Made by a program: the position numbers and the translations under genes
The notes under the pieces: model-generated
Databases searched by the model: none
What the model saw: only the letters and a program-made list of their open reading frames with translations
What the model was told of the DNA's origin: nothing
Shown: positions 1-8,249 of the stretch, piece after piece
Numbering within the stretch: position 1 is the stretch's first letter
How the letters are laid out: every line of letters starts with the position of its first letter
From: Phyllobacterium calauticae
GTDB lineage: Bacteria; Pseudomonadota; Alphaproteobacteria; Rhizobiales; Rhizobiaceae
DNA length: 64,000 nt
Assembly (NCBI RefSeq): GCF_019991125.1
Contig: NZ_JAGENB010000009.1
Span: 80,058 to 144,057, forward strand
Reading direction: 5' to 3'

Positions 1-263
1 GCCAGAAAATTGGCGTCGAGTAGGATTTTCGAACGATATTCCTGGTCATTGGAACGAGCGGCCAATCTTGCCCATCCCATAATACTGACCATTTTCTCAC
101 GCGCCTGGCTCGATCGCCATTGAACCTCATTGACTTCGGCAACAATGTCATAGGCTCGACTGCGGTTCATATCTGTTCGAAGAAATGAAGAAACGCCAAT
201 CAGCACAGAAATGCCAAAGACAAGTCCGAGCAGATACACCCCATATGCTCGCAAAAAACGCAT
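1..263 (-). CDS. Membrane sensor protein, N-terminal part (runs off the left edge)
   Basis: The reading frame is open from an ATG at 263 down to base 1. It starts MRFLRAYGVYLLGL, giving one hydrophobic membrane segment at about residues 4-23, followed by a charged, helical region that looks extracytoplasmic. Only about 87 residues are visible, so no catalytic domain can be seen. It lies downstream of a response regulator and a periplasmic molybdopterin-type protein on the same strand, which suggests the sensor kinase of that system; this is inference. A GTG at 296 in the same frame is an alternative start just 38 bases after the upstream stop. Neither start has a strong ribosome-binding site. 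Confidence 0.55.
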   Translation of the reverse strand, partial: MRFLRAYGVYLLGLVFGISVLIGVSSFLRTDMNRSRAYDIVAEVNEVQWRSSQAREKMVSIMGWARLAARSNDQEYRSKILLDANFL

Positions 264-333
264 CAATTGATCTGCCCGCCATTTACTGCTGTGCACTCAC
301 TAACACCAAATATCTTCGATTGGCTGGTTTCGC

Positions 334-876
334 TCATTCGTCTTCCCGAAGTTCGGACAGAAACCATATCCATCTGGAGTGATCATTGGGTTCGTAAGCC
401 TTCGGCAGTTTGTCGAACGGCCACACAACAAAGAACGGGCCGTAATCATCCGCCTCGAGTGGTCGGTACCTGCCTTCAGTACACTTGCCCATTCGAGCCT
501 CTGCTGCATCGCAGATAATTTGTGATGCAACGATGGGTTGGTATTTGAAGATCTCGCGTACATCGATTCTGGCGGCGAAATCATTGGGTGCAACGCCTGT
601 GATAACTTTCACATCGGCTAGCCCATTCTTGGCGAGGATCTCAGGAAGGGAATAGCCGCGATATGTACGCTCAACGCCATTGGACCAGGGTGTCCGGGTG
701 GTAATTTCCTGAGGCGTAAAGGACTTGGCGAGATCGGCTTCGCGGTAAATGGCACGAGGGTGCCCGGGATCTCCTTCAACCGCCAGGACGTTGGGATCCA
801 GATTAACTGCGTAAGCAGCTGCTACTACACAAAAAGTCACCAATCCGGAAAGGATGGTGATTGGGCCTCGATGCAT
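334..876 (-). CDS. Periplasmic molybdopterin-oxidoreductase-domain-like protein
   Basis: A 180-residue protein with an N-terminal signal peptide (hydrophobic stretch at about residues 8-23). The mature part has the pattern of short proteins annotated as molybdopterin-dependent oxidoreductase domain: L-x-V-x-G near the start, a TRTPWSNG stretch followed by Y-RGYSL, an APNDF motif, and GPFFVVWPFD near the end. Such proteins often sit next to PAS-type sensor kinases, and this one lies between a response regulator upstream and a membrane sensor downstream. The family match is from motif memory, not a search. It may be a ligand- or redox-sensing accessory protein rather than an enzyme, since no cysteine ligand for molybdenum is obvious in the usual position. 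Confidence 0.6.
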   Translation of the reverse strand: MHRGPITILSGLVTFCVVAAAYAVNLDPNVLAVEGDPGHPRAIYREADLAKSFTPQEITTRTPWSNGVERTYRGYSLPEILAKNGLADVKVITGVAPNDFAARIDVREIFKYQPIVASQIICDAAEARMGKCTEGRYRPLEADDYGPFFVVWPFDKLPKAYEPNDHSRWIWFLSELREDE

Positions 877-891
877 GATGAATTAAAATCC

Positions 892-1563
892 TTATTCCAC
901 GACTTCGTTGTTGTTCGCGAAATGGCGGCCGTGTGCGATCACTTTGCTACGTGCGCGCTTGTACTTTTGCTCAGCCATTTCGGGGCTCTTCATCTTGAAG
1001 TGCTTCGCCATCAAGACGAATAGTTCGTTGCGTTTCATTCCTTTTGGTCGATCTTCCACCCATTGAAGGCATTCGTCTTCTGACAGCGACAAAAATGGAT
1101 GGTGGTAACCAGGGGATGCGTTACTTATCGTCTCGTTTCCCCTGTGCAAGACAAATTCAGAGCGTGTCATGAGCTCTAGAATACTAGCGAGGGTGGGGGC
1201 ATTGAGCCGATTCTTGCCGAGATACCCTTTGGCACCGAAGCTTCTACAAATTTCCGCCTCGTCAGATGAGAATCGCCCAGTGATAACCAAATGTACCGCC
1301 TTGGGTGTAGTGCTGATTATACTGTCAACGATAGCCAGGCGGACATTTCTTGATTCCATTTCGACACCGTAGTCAGGCAGGCCAGGATCAATGATAATGA
1401 GGTCAAAAACGTCTGTTTCAATCGCAGCGAGTGCGGCGTGGAATGTTTCGGCTGTGATAACCTGCCAACCCGACGTTCTGAAGTGACGCTTGAGCGAATC
1501 TGCGTAGAAATAATCATCCTCGATTATCAAAACACTGCTCATTTTCAGGTGCATATCATCCAT
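892..1563 (-). CDS. Response regulator with atypical C-terminal output domain
   Basis: A 223-residue protein. Residues ~8-130 form a CheY-like receiver: acidic pair in VLIIEDDYF, phospho-acceptor aspartate in LIIIDPGLPD, threonine in LVITGRF, and conserved lysine in GAKGYLGKNR. The remaining ~85 residues are rich in charge and helix, with KRNELFVLMAKHFKM and a second helix after it; this could be a DNA-binding output domain, but it is not a recognisable OmpR, NarL or NtrC type. It is the first gene of a leftward operon with a periplasmic protein and a membrane sensor. In-frame ATGs at 1554 and 1542 are alternative starts; the last gives the shortest receiver N-terminus. Confidence 0.8.
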   Translation of the reverse strand: MDDMHLKMSSVLIIEDDYFYADSLKRHFRTSGWQVITAETFHAALAAIETDVFDLIIIDPGLPDYGVEMESRNVRLAIVDSIISTTPKAVHLVITGRFSSDEAEICRSFGAKGYLGKNRLNAPTLASILELMTRSEFVLHRGNETISNASPGYHHPFLSLSEDECLQWVEDRPKGMKRNELFVLMAKHFKMKSPEMAEQKYKRARSKVIAHGRHFANNNEVVE

Positions 1564-1595
1564 GGCTTGACTGTATCAGCCTCGCTACGTTGAAA

Positions 1596-1693
1596 ATAGG
1601 TATCAACGCGGCACCTATGCGGGGAAAACGGTCGTCTCCGGCAATCTGACAAAGCTCCAAAAATTTAGGAATAGGTATCGACGTGATACCTAT
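1596..1693. promoter_or_regulatory. Two palindromic operator-like sites in a divergent promoter region
   Basis: A perfect inverted repeat lies at 1671-1693: ATAGGTATC, five bases, GATACCTAT. A second copy with the same spacing lies at 1596-1618: ATAGGTATC, five bases, GGCACCTAT (two mismatches). The two centres are 75 bp apart. They lie between the leftward response-regulator gene (start 1563) and a rightward small gene, so one dimeric regulator could control both. The binding protein is unknown. Confidence 0.6.
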
Positions 1694-1736
1694 TAATGGT
1701 GGGACTCCTGAGAATAAGTTTGCGTTCGGTATTGTC

Positions 1737-2051
1737 ATGAAACCTAACGGAAGAAACATGTTTTCTGGAGCACAATCAAACATGCACGGCCCGCTTAATG
1801 AACAGCTAGATATCTATAGTCGTATATGTAGGTATTGCATTGACGATAATGGTGCCTTGTCACTTCAGGCTAGAAAAAACATATCTTCCATTGAGCTATT
1901 GGGCGTCCTTCTAGTTGTCGCTACTGAATGCCACAACACCGCCACCAGCAGTAAAGTCTGGGATGACATTTTTTTGAAACACGGTATTCAGATCGGCGAC
2001 TATACAGCCATACTTGATGACCTCAATGTTCTAATCAATTTGCCGAATTGA
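1737..2051 (+). CDS. Hypothetical protein, about 100 residues
   Basis: Not recognised. The protein contains LNEQLDIYSRICRYC, then a hydrophobic helix SSIELLGVLLVVATEC, and ends in DDLNVLINLPN; it looks like a small soluble helical protein. The start is uncertain. ATG 1737 has no ribosome-binding site, ATG 1758 is preceded by GGAAG at short spacing, and ATG 1782 has GGAG 11 bases upstream. It is divergent from the response-regulator operon and lies just downstream of the palindromic operators, so it may share control with that operon. Confidence 0.45.
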   Translation: MKPNGRNMFSGAQSNMHGPLNEQLDIYSRICRYCIDDNGALSLQARKNISSIELLGVLLVVATECHNTATSSKVWDDIFLKHGIQIGDYTAILDDLNVLINLPN

Positions 2052-2352
2052 TGGGTTTTTACATCGATGGGCACAGGGCATCAAAATAAGACCCAAGTAC
2101 GATAGGAAAGCGGATTGATGCCTCCGGGCGTCGCAAAAGGGCTAGGTTCCTCGAAAACACACCAACTCAGAGAAAATGCCATCAACGCTGATCGACCTTG
2201 TCGCAACTGATTTTTCTATCAAGCTTGCGGCATTGTCGATGAAACGCGCTATTTGGCCGATTATTAGATCACCGACCGAACCGCTAGGCTATTTTTCGTA
2301 GCCTATTTGCGTTCGACTGGGCACAACATTTCATAACTGTCTCTGTCAGCCG
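2052..2352. other. Intergenic region downstream of two converging genes
   Basis: About 300 bases without a convincing gene. The only clear structure is a perfect 7-bp inverted repeat, TAGGCTA at 2285-2291 and TAGCCTA at 2299-2305, with a T-rich loop. It lies 48 bases beyond the stop of the leftward candidate rep gene and could be its transcription end or a protein-binding site. Confidence 0.4.
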
Positions 2353-3153
2353 TCAACCGGAGGCTGGTTTGCGACCAGCAAACGGCAGGATGCCGCCCGT
2401 AGGGCCGGCCAAACGGTTGCATTTAGGCTGTCTGCTATAAGATTTATAACCGTAGGTTTCTGTGGCCTTCGGTATTTTGAACCCTATCTGTTCAAACTTT
2501 AGCCCGAGATTTGGCCGGAATTTTTTAAGCCAAGACAGCCAGCGCTCGCAGATGATGGAAATCACATTGGTTAGGTGTTTTGCGCGCCACTGTGGGCGCT
2601 CCGTTATGCCAATTATTCCTTGATCCTTAGCCCGTCGAAGCGCATTTCGCACTGTGGTCGCACCAACCCCCGCACGGTCTCCGATTTCTTTCACCGAACA
2701 TTGGCAGCTTCCGTGTTGTCGGCAATCCGACGCTATCACATATAATACCGCCCGCTCTCCTTCCGTAAAAAGATCGCGTAGGTGAGGGGGTAGGGCAGCC
2801 ATGTCCCCTAATCGGCGCTTTCTGGCCCATCTAACAGAACATCGAACACCCGAAGCCGCCTTATTCCTGGACTGACCGGTGAGTTCCCGTCTGGGAAAAT
2901 ATGTGCCGGCGGGTGGCCTCCTTTGCTCGCGAGCACGCATGAACGTTTCACGCTTGGCTGCAGCCGCCTCAGTAAGTTCGATGGCCTGTGCATCGTTCAG
3001 CTGACCCTCAGCGAGACCTCGCCATAAGAAGGTTTGATAAAGATCGATCTGGCTAACGGTCGTCAAACCGTGCAGCCATGTAGTCAATTGGTTATGAATA
3101 GTCACCACTTTCACCTTTGCTTTAAGCAAGCAAATCCGTGGCACGAAGCGCAT
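2353..3153 (-). CDS. Winged-helix DNA-binding protein, candidate plasmid replication initiator
   Basis: A 266-residue basic protein. Residues ~125-205 form a helix-turn-helix/winged-helix domain: LFTEGERAVLYVIA, then VKEIGDRAGVGATTVRNALR as the likely recognition helix, then GIIGITERP as the wing. The flanks are rich in Arg/Lys. The link to replication is inference. It rests on the antisense structured RNA and terminator that overlie its 5' leader (3175-3275), which matches the way counter-transcribed RNAs control plasmid rep genes, and on similar stand-alone HTH proteins being common on rhizobial plasmids. ATG 3153 has AGAGG close upstream; GTG codons at 3108 or 3105 with AAAGG are alternatives. 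It could instead be a transcription regulator. Confidence 0.55.
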   Translation of the reverse strand: MRFVPRICLLKAKVKVVTIHNQLTTWLHGLTTVSQIDLYQTFLWRGLAEGQLNDAQAIELTEAAAAKRETFMRAREQRRPPAGTYFPRRELTGQSRNKAASGVRCSVRWARKRRLGDMAALPPHLRDLFTEGERAVLYVIASDCRQHGSCQCSVKEIGDRAGVGATTVRNALRRAKDQGIIGITERPQWRAKHLTNVISIICERWLSWLKKFRPNLGLKFEQIGFKIPKATETYGYKSYSRQPKCNRLAGPTGGILPFAGRKPASG

Positions 3154-3174
3154 TTTCCTCTTGCAATGTCGGGA

Positions 3175-3275
3175 TGAAACAGCTAGTTTTGCCTATGACA
3201 TTTGGGCAATGCGGAATTGGAGTTCCGTAGCTGTTTCAACCTAGAAAAATCCGGCCTTCGCGCCGGTTTTTTTGC
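3175..3275 (+). ncRNA. Candidate antisense RNA over the rep leader
   Basis: The outer arms TGAAACAGCTA (3175-3185) and TAGCTGTTTCA (3228-3238) are perfectly complementary over 11 bp. Inside are two more hairpins: TTGCC 3189-3193 with GGCAA 3205-3209, and CGGAA 3212-3216 with TTCCG 3223-3227. This makes a cloverleaf-like fold. A rightward terminator follows at once. A rightward transcript would be fully antisense to the leader of the leftward rep-like gene. A TTGCAA at 3161 is a possible -35 box; no good -10 box was identified. Confidence 0.55.
3251..3273 (+). terminator. Rho-independent terminator of the candidate antisense RNA
   Basis: CCGGC (3251-3255), loop CTTCGC, GCCGG (3262-3266), then seven T residues (3267-3273). 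The direction is rightward, away from the rep-like gene. Confidence 0.75.
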
Positions 3276-3451
3276 TTTTATGGGCTCAATTCTCCGTTGA
3301 TTGATCTGAATTTGTGCGTGTTTGGTCGAGAACGCCGAATCACGTTCCACCCCTTTTGACGGCAAATAAGACTATGTGCGAACGAAAGCCCCTTAGCAAG
3401 AAGTTCGCGTATGCATTTTTTAAAATGAAATGGTTAAAACGCTGTATGCCG

Positions 3452-3820
3452 CTATTCTGATTTCCCTGGATTCAGTGTCAGGAACGGCCCCGATCCAAAT
3501 ATCTCTTCCGGAATAACCAGCCGATAAGCGCGACCCCGGCCTGCAGTATTGAGGACTTGCTCTTCCAGCAATAGCTTTCTGGTCAAGAGCGGTGTGGTGC
3601 TTTCATACACCGCATCCCTGCTGAGCCGCGATATGTTCATAATGTTTGTTATGGTTGTTTCAATGTTCGTCAATTGCATCTGGTAGATCAGGTTGATCAT
3701 ACCAATCTGCTTCATCCTGGACGTTGGCGTTTCGCCTTCCAGCGGATTGTCCAAGATCTGCTTCATCGTGAAAGCGGTGAAAGCCACTCGACCAAATGGG
3801 GTGTCTTTTGGGGTTGCCAT
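3452..3820 (-). CDS. Small winged-helix-like protein
   Basis: A 122-residue protein. The central part (about residues 38-75) has the helix pattern of a winged helix: MINLIYQMQ, then NIETTITNIMNISRLSRDAVYE, then LLTRKLLLEEQVL, followed by a basic strand GRGRAYRLVIP. This suggests a MarR-like or replicon-associated DNA-binding protein. No precise family was recognised. Its upstream region carries a pair of CTATAG sites one helical turn apart, so autoregulation is possible. Confidence 0.55.
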   Translation of the reverse strand: MATPKDTPFGRVAFTAFTMKQILDNPLEGETPTSRMKQIGMINLIYQMQLTNIETTITNIMNISRLSRDAVYESTTPLLTRKLLLEEQVLNTAGRGRAYRLVIPEEIFGSGPFLTLNPGKSE

Positions 3821-3835
3821 TCTTTTAATCTTCGG

Positions 3836-3852
3836 CTATAGCGTTTCTATAG
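3836..3852. promoter_or_regulatory. Paired CTATAG palindromes upstream of the small winged-helix gene
   Basis: CTATAG at 3836-3841 and again at 3847-3852, with an 11-bp period. They lie 16-32 bases upstream of the start codon at 3820. A weak but plausible operator. Confidence 0.3.
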
Positions 3853-4033
3853 TATGCAAGTGTCAGCTGCATTGGCCGCTTTAAAGGCGTATTCGATCCC
3901 AGTTTCATTGCATAACCACCCCGGCGTTGGATGTGAGATTCGAGAATTGTTCTTGGAGCAACATATATCAAAATTCGCCACAGGTGATCTAAGTTCAAAT
4001 GATCATGCATCTCAAGCTATTGGAGTGCCCGCA

Positions 4034-4324
4034 ATGACGCGCTCGCATGCCTCACTCGTTTCTTTCGAGCGTCGATCAGAAGATCGCAAGCCTGCATGGT
4101 TGGCAGCTAACCAACTGTCCTTTGTTTCGGAAGCAGCCTTGATCGCTTTCTCCGATGTGATGTTCGCACTTGGCGATTTGAACGAACGACATCGCCATTC
4201 ACTTTTAGATAGATTTCTAAGGTGGGAAAAACTTGTTGATGCTGAAGCAGTCGAAACCAAACGCTTGTTCAGGCTGATGATAGACCAAAAAATCGCAGTC
4301 TGGAAAGCGGAGGCTGGTGAATGA
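4034..4324 (+). CDS. Hypothetical protein coupled to topoisomerase
   Basis: About 96 residues, not recognised. The sequence is helical with charged ends (LNERHRHSLLDRFLRWEKL, then ETKRLFRLMIDQKIAVWKAEAGE). ATG 4034 is chosen because GGAG lies 8 bases upstream; an in-frame ATG at 3854 would add 60 residues but has no ribosome-binding site. Its TGA overlaps the ATG of the topoisomerase gene by four bases (ATGA), so the two are probably translationally coupled. Confidence 0.55.
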   Translation: MTRSHASLVSFERRSEDRKPAWLAANQLSFVSEAALIAFSDVMFALGDLNERHRHSLLDRFLRWEKLVDAEAVETKRLFRLMIDQKIAVWKAEAGE

Positions 4325-6285
4325 AGCTGGTGATCATTGAATCGCCAGGCAAAGTGCAAAAACTCTCATCCATTCTCGGGTCTGACTATAAGATCGTTGC
4401 CAGTATTGGCCATGTTCGCGACTTGCCCACAAATGAGATAGCCGTATCAGCACCCGACTTTCGTCCCACATACGTCCTATCCGAACGCGGCCAAAGCGTT
4501 GTTGATCGCATCAAACACCTCATCTCCTCGGCCGATGAGGTGCTGCTTGCGACCGATCCGGACAGGGAAGGGGAAAGCATCAGTTGGCACCTGAAAGAAG
4601 TTCTCAGCCTGAAAGATCCAAAACGGGTGACATTCAATGCAATAACTCCTGATGCAGTTCTTGCAGCCGTTGCAGCACCTCGATTGATTGATGTCCGGGT
4701 GGTGGCGGCACAGGAGGCCCGCCGCGTCCTGGACCGGCTTGTGGGCTACATGGTTAGTCCAGAGATCAGCAGGCGCCACGGGACCAAGCTGACTGCTGGC
4801 CGCGTACAGAGCCTTGCAGTGCGGATCATTGTCGATCGCGAGCGCGCCATTCGCGGTTTCCGGAAGATCAATCACTTCGGCGTTGAACTGACATTCGAAA
4901 ACTCAGGTAGGGCATGGACCGCGAGATGGCAGCTGAAGCCAGGCTTCGTTACAGAAGAGCAGCCGCATTTTCTTGACAGAGCGTACGCGCAGGCGGTTGC
5001 CGGCTGCAGCATTGTTCGTGTCCAGTCCTGCCAATCAAGCGAGACGCGACGCTCGCCACATCCACCATTCATGACGTCGACGATGCAACAGGCGGCAAGT
5101 GTTGAGCTTGATCTGGATCCGGAAACCTCTATGGCGGCCGCACAAGCACTCTACGAGCAGGGGCATATCACTTATCACCGCACAGATAATCCCAATATCA
5201 CCGATGACGATTTTCCCCTCATTCAGATCGAGGCAGAAAAACTTGGCTTGGAGGTTATAGATCAGCGCCGGACCTTCCCAGCAAAGGACGGAGCTCAAGC
5301 CGGCCATCCGGGGATAACACCAACACACTGGGATGTTGCCGTTGCCGGCGAGACGGTTCCGCAGCAGGCGCTCTACAAATTAATTCGGATACGAGCCATC
5401 GTCTCTCAGTTGCCGGACGCGCGATATTCGGTGAGGGTAGCGATACTCGGGGGATTTTCGCTAAATGGCCAAGCCCTGTCATTCGAAGCCCGCGGCCGCA
5501 CACTGATTGCACCAGGTTGGACAAAACTGCACGCACATGATGAAGAGATGGACGATGAGGGTAAAGAAACCGAAGACGGCATTAATCCGGTCCCCGAGCT
5601 TGTCGTGGGACAGGAGCTATTGGTGGATGCGGGCAAACTAACGGCATCAGAGACAAAGCCGCCCAAGAGATACACCCAGGCCTCGCTCATCAAGAAGATG
5701 GAGTCCGAGGGGATCGGACGGCCATCCACCTATGCAACGATCATGAGCACAATCATGAATCGCGAATACGCGAAGATCCGGCAGAAAATGCTTGTGCCAA
5801 CTGAGAAAGGCGAAGCGGTTGTGGATATGATGTCCGGCCGCTTTGCGTTCATGGAGCTGGACTTTACCCGCCGCGTCGAAGCAGAACTGGATCTGATTGC
5901 CAATGGAAGGCAACACTACCGGCCTGCGGTTGCTGCATTCCACGATCAGCTCGTCCAAGAGTTATCGAGCTTGGCTATCGCGGTGCCCATCAAACCTTCA
6001 GAAAACTTGATCCTTGCCGTGCGCTCGAAGTCCAAGCGCGACGCAGCGCCGATTGACGAAGCCATGCTCTTGTCAGCGGAAGCCTGCAGAGCCTTTCTTG
6101 GTCCGCGAGAGACAGACGAGCGCGGGGCTTATGTTGCGCCGGCGGCCTCGGTGAAACAGGTCGATTTGATACGTCGCTATGTCGAGCAGGGAAAGATCGT
6201 CGCACCTCCCGGCTATCCCGACAACATGACAGCTAAGACCGCATCGGGCACAATTGAAATGGCGCTGAAGAAGCGCCGGCCTTGA
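4321..6285 (+). CDS. topA: DNA topoisomerase IA, plasmid type
   Basis: A 654-residue type IA topoisomerase that relaxes supercoils through a tyrosine-DNA intermediate. The N-terminus is a Toprim domain starting MKLVIIESPGK, with the metal-binding DPDREGE at residues 79-85. AGRVQS (159-164) and the active-site motif ITYHRTDN with the catalytic tyrosine at about residue 285 follow. KRYTQASLIKKMESEGIGRPSTYA marks the conserved late core. It is shorter than chromosomal TopA (~860 residues) and has no visible C-terminal cysteine zinc fingers, as is usual for plasmid-borne copies. Its likely role is handling plasmid topology in replication or transfer. Translationally coupled to the gene before it. 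Confidence 0.93.
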   Translation: MKLVIIESPGKVQKLSSILGSDYKIVASIGHVRDLPTNEIAVSAPDFRPTYVLSERGQSVVDRIKHLISSADEVLLATDPDREGESISWHLKEVLSLKDPKRVTFNAITPDAVLAAVAAPRLIDVRVVAAQEARRVLDRLVGYMVSPEISRRHGTKLTAGRVQSLAVRIIVDRERAIRGFRKINHFGVELTFENSGRAWTARWQLKPGFVTEEQPHFLDRAYAQAVAGCSIVRVQSCQSSETRRSPHPPFMTSTMQQAASVELDLDPETSMAAAQALYEQGHITYHRTDNPNITDDDFPLIQIEAEKLGLEVIDQRRTFPAKDGAQAGHPGITPTHWDVAVAGETVPQQALYKLIRIRAIVSQLPDARYSVRVAILGGFSLNGQALSFEARGRTLIAPGWTKLHAHDEEMDDEGKETEDGINPVPELVVGQELLVDAGKLTASETKPPKRYTQASLIKKMESEGIGRPSTYATIMSTIMNREYAKIRQKMLVPTEKGEAVVDMMSGRFAFMELDFTRRVEAELDLIANGRQHYRPAVAAFHDQLVQELSSLAIAVPIKPSENLILAVRSKSKRDAAPIDEAMLLSAEACRAFLGPRETDERGAYVAPAASVKQVDLIRRYVEQGKIVAPPGYPDNMTAKTASGTIEMALKKRRP

Positions 6286-6297
6286 ATCACAACAATC

Positions 6298-6915
6298 TCA
6301 GCACAAGCGCACAGGCTCGTTGTTTTCCTGCAGCAGCAACGGATAGCCGACTTGATCAATGTGGGCTTGGTTCAGCGCGTTAATGGCGTCTTCGCGGATA
6401 TGGAGCACTTTACCTGAGCGAGAATTGGTCAATCCGGGAACATGTTGGCGTATGATCACCCCGCGCATTTCCAACATTTTTGACAAAACCAAGAGCTGCG
6501 TGTAGTGCGCATCCACACTGCTCGCCATGCTCTGGATTGTCGGTTTTCGACCGCTGGATATCTCGTCAGCCAAGCGATGAATAAAGGCGATCTGACGATA
6601 TCGAGCTGAACCCGTATCTTTCGCGAAACGGGATTTATCTATCATCTTATTAAGTATCGCCAAATCCGTTTGCTGTGGGGGCACGGGTGAGGACAGAGGT
6701 TCCATAGGTTTTTGCGGTCGGCCGGCCATGGCGGCCATACCAGCTACAACTAAATGGCCGAATACGACAGGTATTCGTGCTCCTAGCGTTTGCGCCATGG
6801 CAACCACTTTTTCGTGGTGCTCACGAGCAATAAGCAATTTGGTTTCCATATGCCCGGGCTCAATGGATTCTGCCCGCCATTTTTCACGGTATTCCGAATA
6901 CTTGGGCTTTGTCAT
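6298..6915 (-). CDS. Paralogous winged-helix-like protein, copy 1
   Basis: A 205-residue protein that is clearly paralogous to the next gene upstream (6964-7590). The shared features are METKL(L/F), EKVVAMAQ-LGARIPVV, GMAAMAGR, DKSRF-KDTG-ARYRQIAF, QHVPGLT-SRSGKV and YPLL. The second half (about 95-195) has the helix order of a winged-helix regulator, with RPTIQSMASSVDAHYTQL as HTH and KVLHIREDAINAL at the end. DNA binding is inferred. It is the last gene of a leftward run of envelope genes and is convergent with topA. Confidence 0.6.
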   Translation of the reverse strand: MTKPKYSEYREKWRAESIEPGHMETKLLIAREHHEKVVAMAQTLGARIPVVFGHLVVAGMAAMAGRPQKPMEPLSSPVPPQQTDLAILNKMIDKSRFAKDTGSARYRQIAFIHRLADEISSGRKPTIQSMASSVDAHYTQLLVLSKMLEMRGVIIRQHVPGLTNSRSGKVLHIREDAINALNQAHIDQVGYPLLLQENNEPVRLC

Positions 6916-6963
6916 GGTTTGTGAACCTTGCTCTGCATCGCCTCGAACAGCACAAGGCTGCTC

Positions 6964-7590
6964 TTATGAATTATCTGCGGGCACATCGGCGAAGTGATTT
7001 TCCAGCGGCAGCAGTGGATACCCTACCTCATCAAGGTGCGCTTTGTTCAAGGCATCAATAGCGTCCTCGCGAATGTAAAGAACCTTACCCGAGCGGCTTT
7101 TGGTCAAACCGGGAACGTGCTGACGAACAACTACTCCACGTTTTTCCAAAGCCTTGGATAGTATTTCAAGCTGCGAGTAGTGTGAATCAACACTGCTGGC
7201 CAAGCTTTGAATCGTCGGTCTTTGACCGTGATATATTGCTGCCGCCAGGCGATTTAGAAAGGCGATCTGTCGATAGCGGGCTGCACCAGTGTCCTTATGA
7301 AACCGCGATTTATCGATCATCTCGATCAGGATCGAAAGGTCTGTCGGTTGGGGCGGAACTGGCGTGGCGATCGGCTCCATAGGCTTTGTATTTCGTCCGG
7401 CCATGGCTGCCATTCCGGCGAGTACGAGTTGCCCGAGAACAACCGGTATTCGTGCTCCCAACATTTGTGCCATTGCGACCACTTTTTCATGGTCTTCACG
7501 CGGCATAAACAACTTGGTCTCCATATGCCCTGGTTCCAGAGATTCTGCCCGCCATTTTTCGAGGTATTCTGTATTCTTCGATTTTGTCAT
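6964..7590 (-). CDS. Paralogous winged-helix-like protein, copy 2
   Basis: A 208-residue paralogue of the protein at 6298-6915, with conserved blocks along the whole length. The start at 7590 (MTKSKNTEYLEKW) is chosen because it matches the N-terminus of copy 1 (MTKPKYSEYREKW) and overlaps the stop of the upstream nuclease-like gene by four bases (ATGA). The C-terminal half looks like a winged helix. Tandem duplication followed by divergence is the simplest explanation. Confidence 0.6.
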   Translation of the reverse strand: MTKSKNTEYLEKWRAESLEPGHMETKLFMPREDHEKVVAMAQMLGARIPVVLGQLVLAGMAAMAGRNTKPMEPIATPVPPQPTDLSILIEMIDKSRFHKDTGAARYRQIAFLNRLAAAIYHGQRPTIQSLASSVDSHYSQLEILSKALEKRGVVVRQHVPGLTKSRSGKVLYIREDAIDALNKAHLDEVGYPLLPLENHFADVPADNS

Positions 7591-8177
7591 GGCTTCTGTG
7601 TCTTGCTCTGCATCGCTCCAAACAGTACCAGATTGGGATGAGGCATATCGGCATATGCCCATAGACCCGCTTTAGACTGCTTTGCCGTGGCTTCTGCCAC
7701 AAGGTAGGGCATGTAGACAGGTTTAGCGTCGTTTGAAAAGGCCGCGAATGCAAAACCCTGGGTGATGAGGACCGTGCCAAGGTCGAGAGACTGATCTCCC
7801 ACGTGGGAGGAACATACCACGAGTATTGTTGGTTCTTCGCCAGGTTTGGCCGCAGGCAATTGCGCTATGGGCGAGCAGGTGGGTTTGGTGTCTCGTATGA
7901 TGGCTGCGAGCATTGCGAGCGAAACCGTTCCACAATCTTGCTTCAAACCAGACTTGTCTGTGTAGATCGTTCCACGGATGCAGGACTGGATGCCATAGAG
8001 GCGAAGTTTTTGTTTGCCTTGCTGCCAGGTATCACCAGTGAGGAACGATACATTGCTCTCAGGGATCCGGAACACTTGAGCGGAACCATTGGTCTTTGGG
8101 CCTTCTGTCTCCTGTGCGTGGGATGAGACAGAGGTGAGTGCCACACATAGGGCAGCAATTGTGAATGATCGCTTCAA
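7587..8177 (-). CDS. Secreted SNase-like protein, probably without nuclease activity
   Basis: A 196-residue protein with a signal peptide (MKRSFTIAALCVALTSVSSHAQ). The mature part has the staphylococcal-nuclease-like layout: SFLTGDT, KLRLYGIQSC, CGTVSLAML and a closing GLWAY. However, the catalytic glutamate of the usual D-T-P-E position is replaced (GIQSC) and no DRYGR-type arginine motif is visible, unlike the intact SNase at 21589-22068. A structural or binding role is therefore more likely than catalysis (inference). Its TGA overlaps the ATG of the next gene. Confidence 0.65.
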   Translation of the reverse strand: MKRSFTIAALCVALTSVSSHAQETEGPKTNGSAQVFRIPESNVSFLTGDTWQQGKQKLRLYGIQSCIRGTIYTDKSGLKQDCGTVSLAMLAAIIRDTKPTCSPIAQLPAAKPGEEPTILVVCSSHVGDQSLDLGTVLITQGFAFAAFSNDAKPVYMPYLVAEATAKQSKAGLWAYADMPHPNLVLFGAMQSKTQKP

Positions 8178-8249
8178 TTTGCATACTCCACGTTGCAGAT
8201 TATAGATGGTTACGGGCTGAGAGGGCGGACAAGTCGTCCCTCGGACGAG

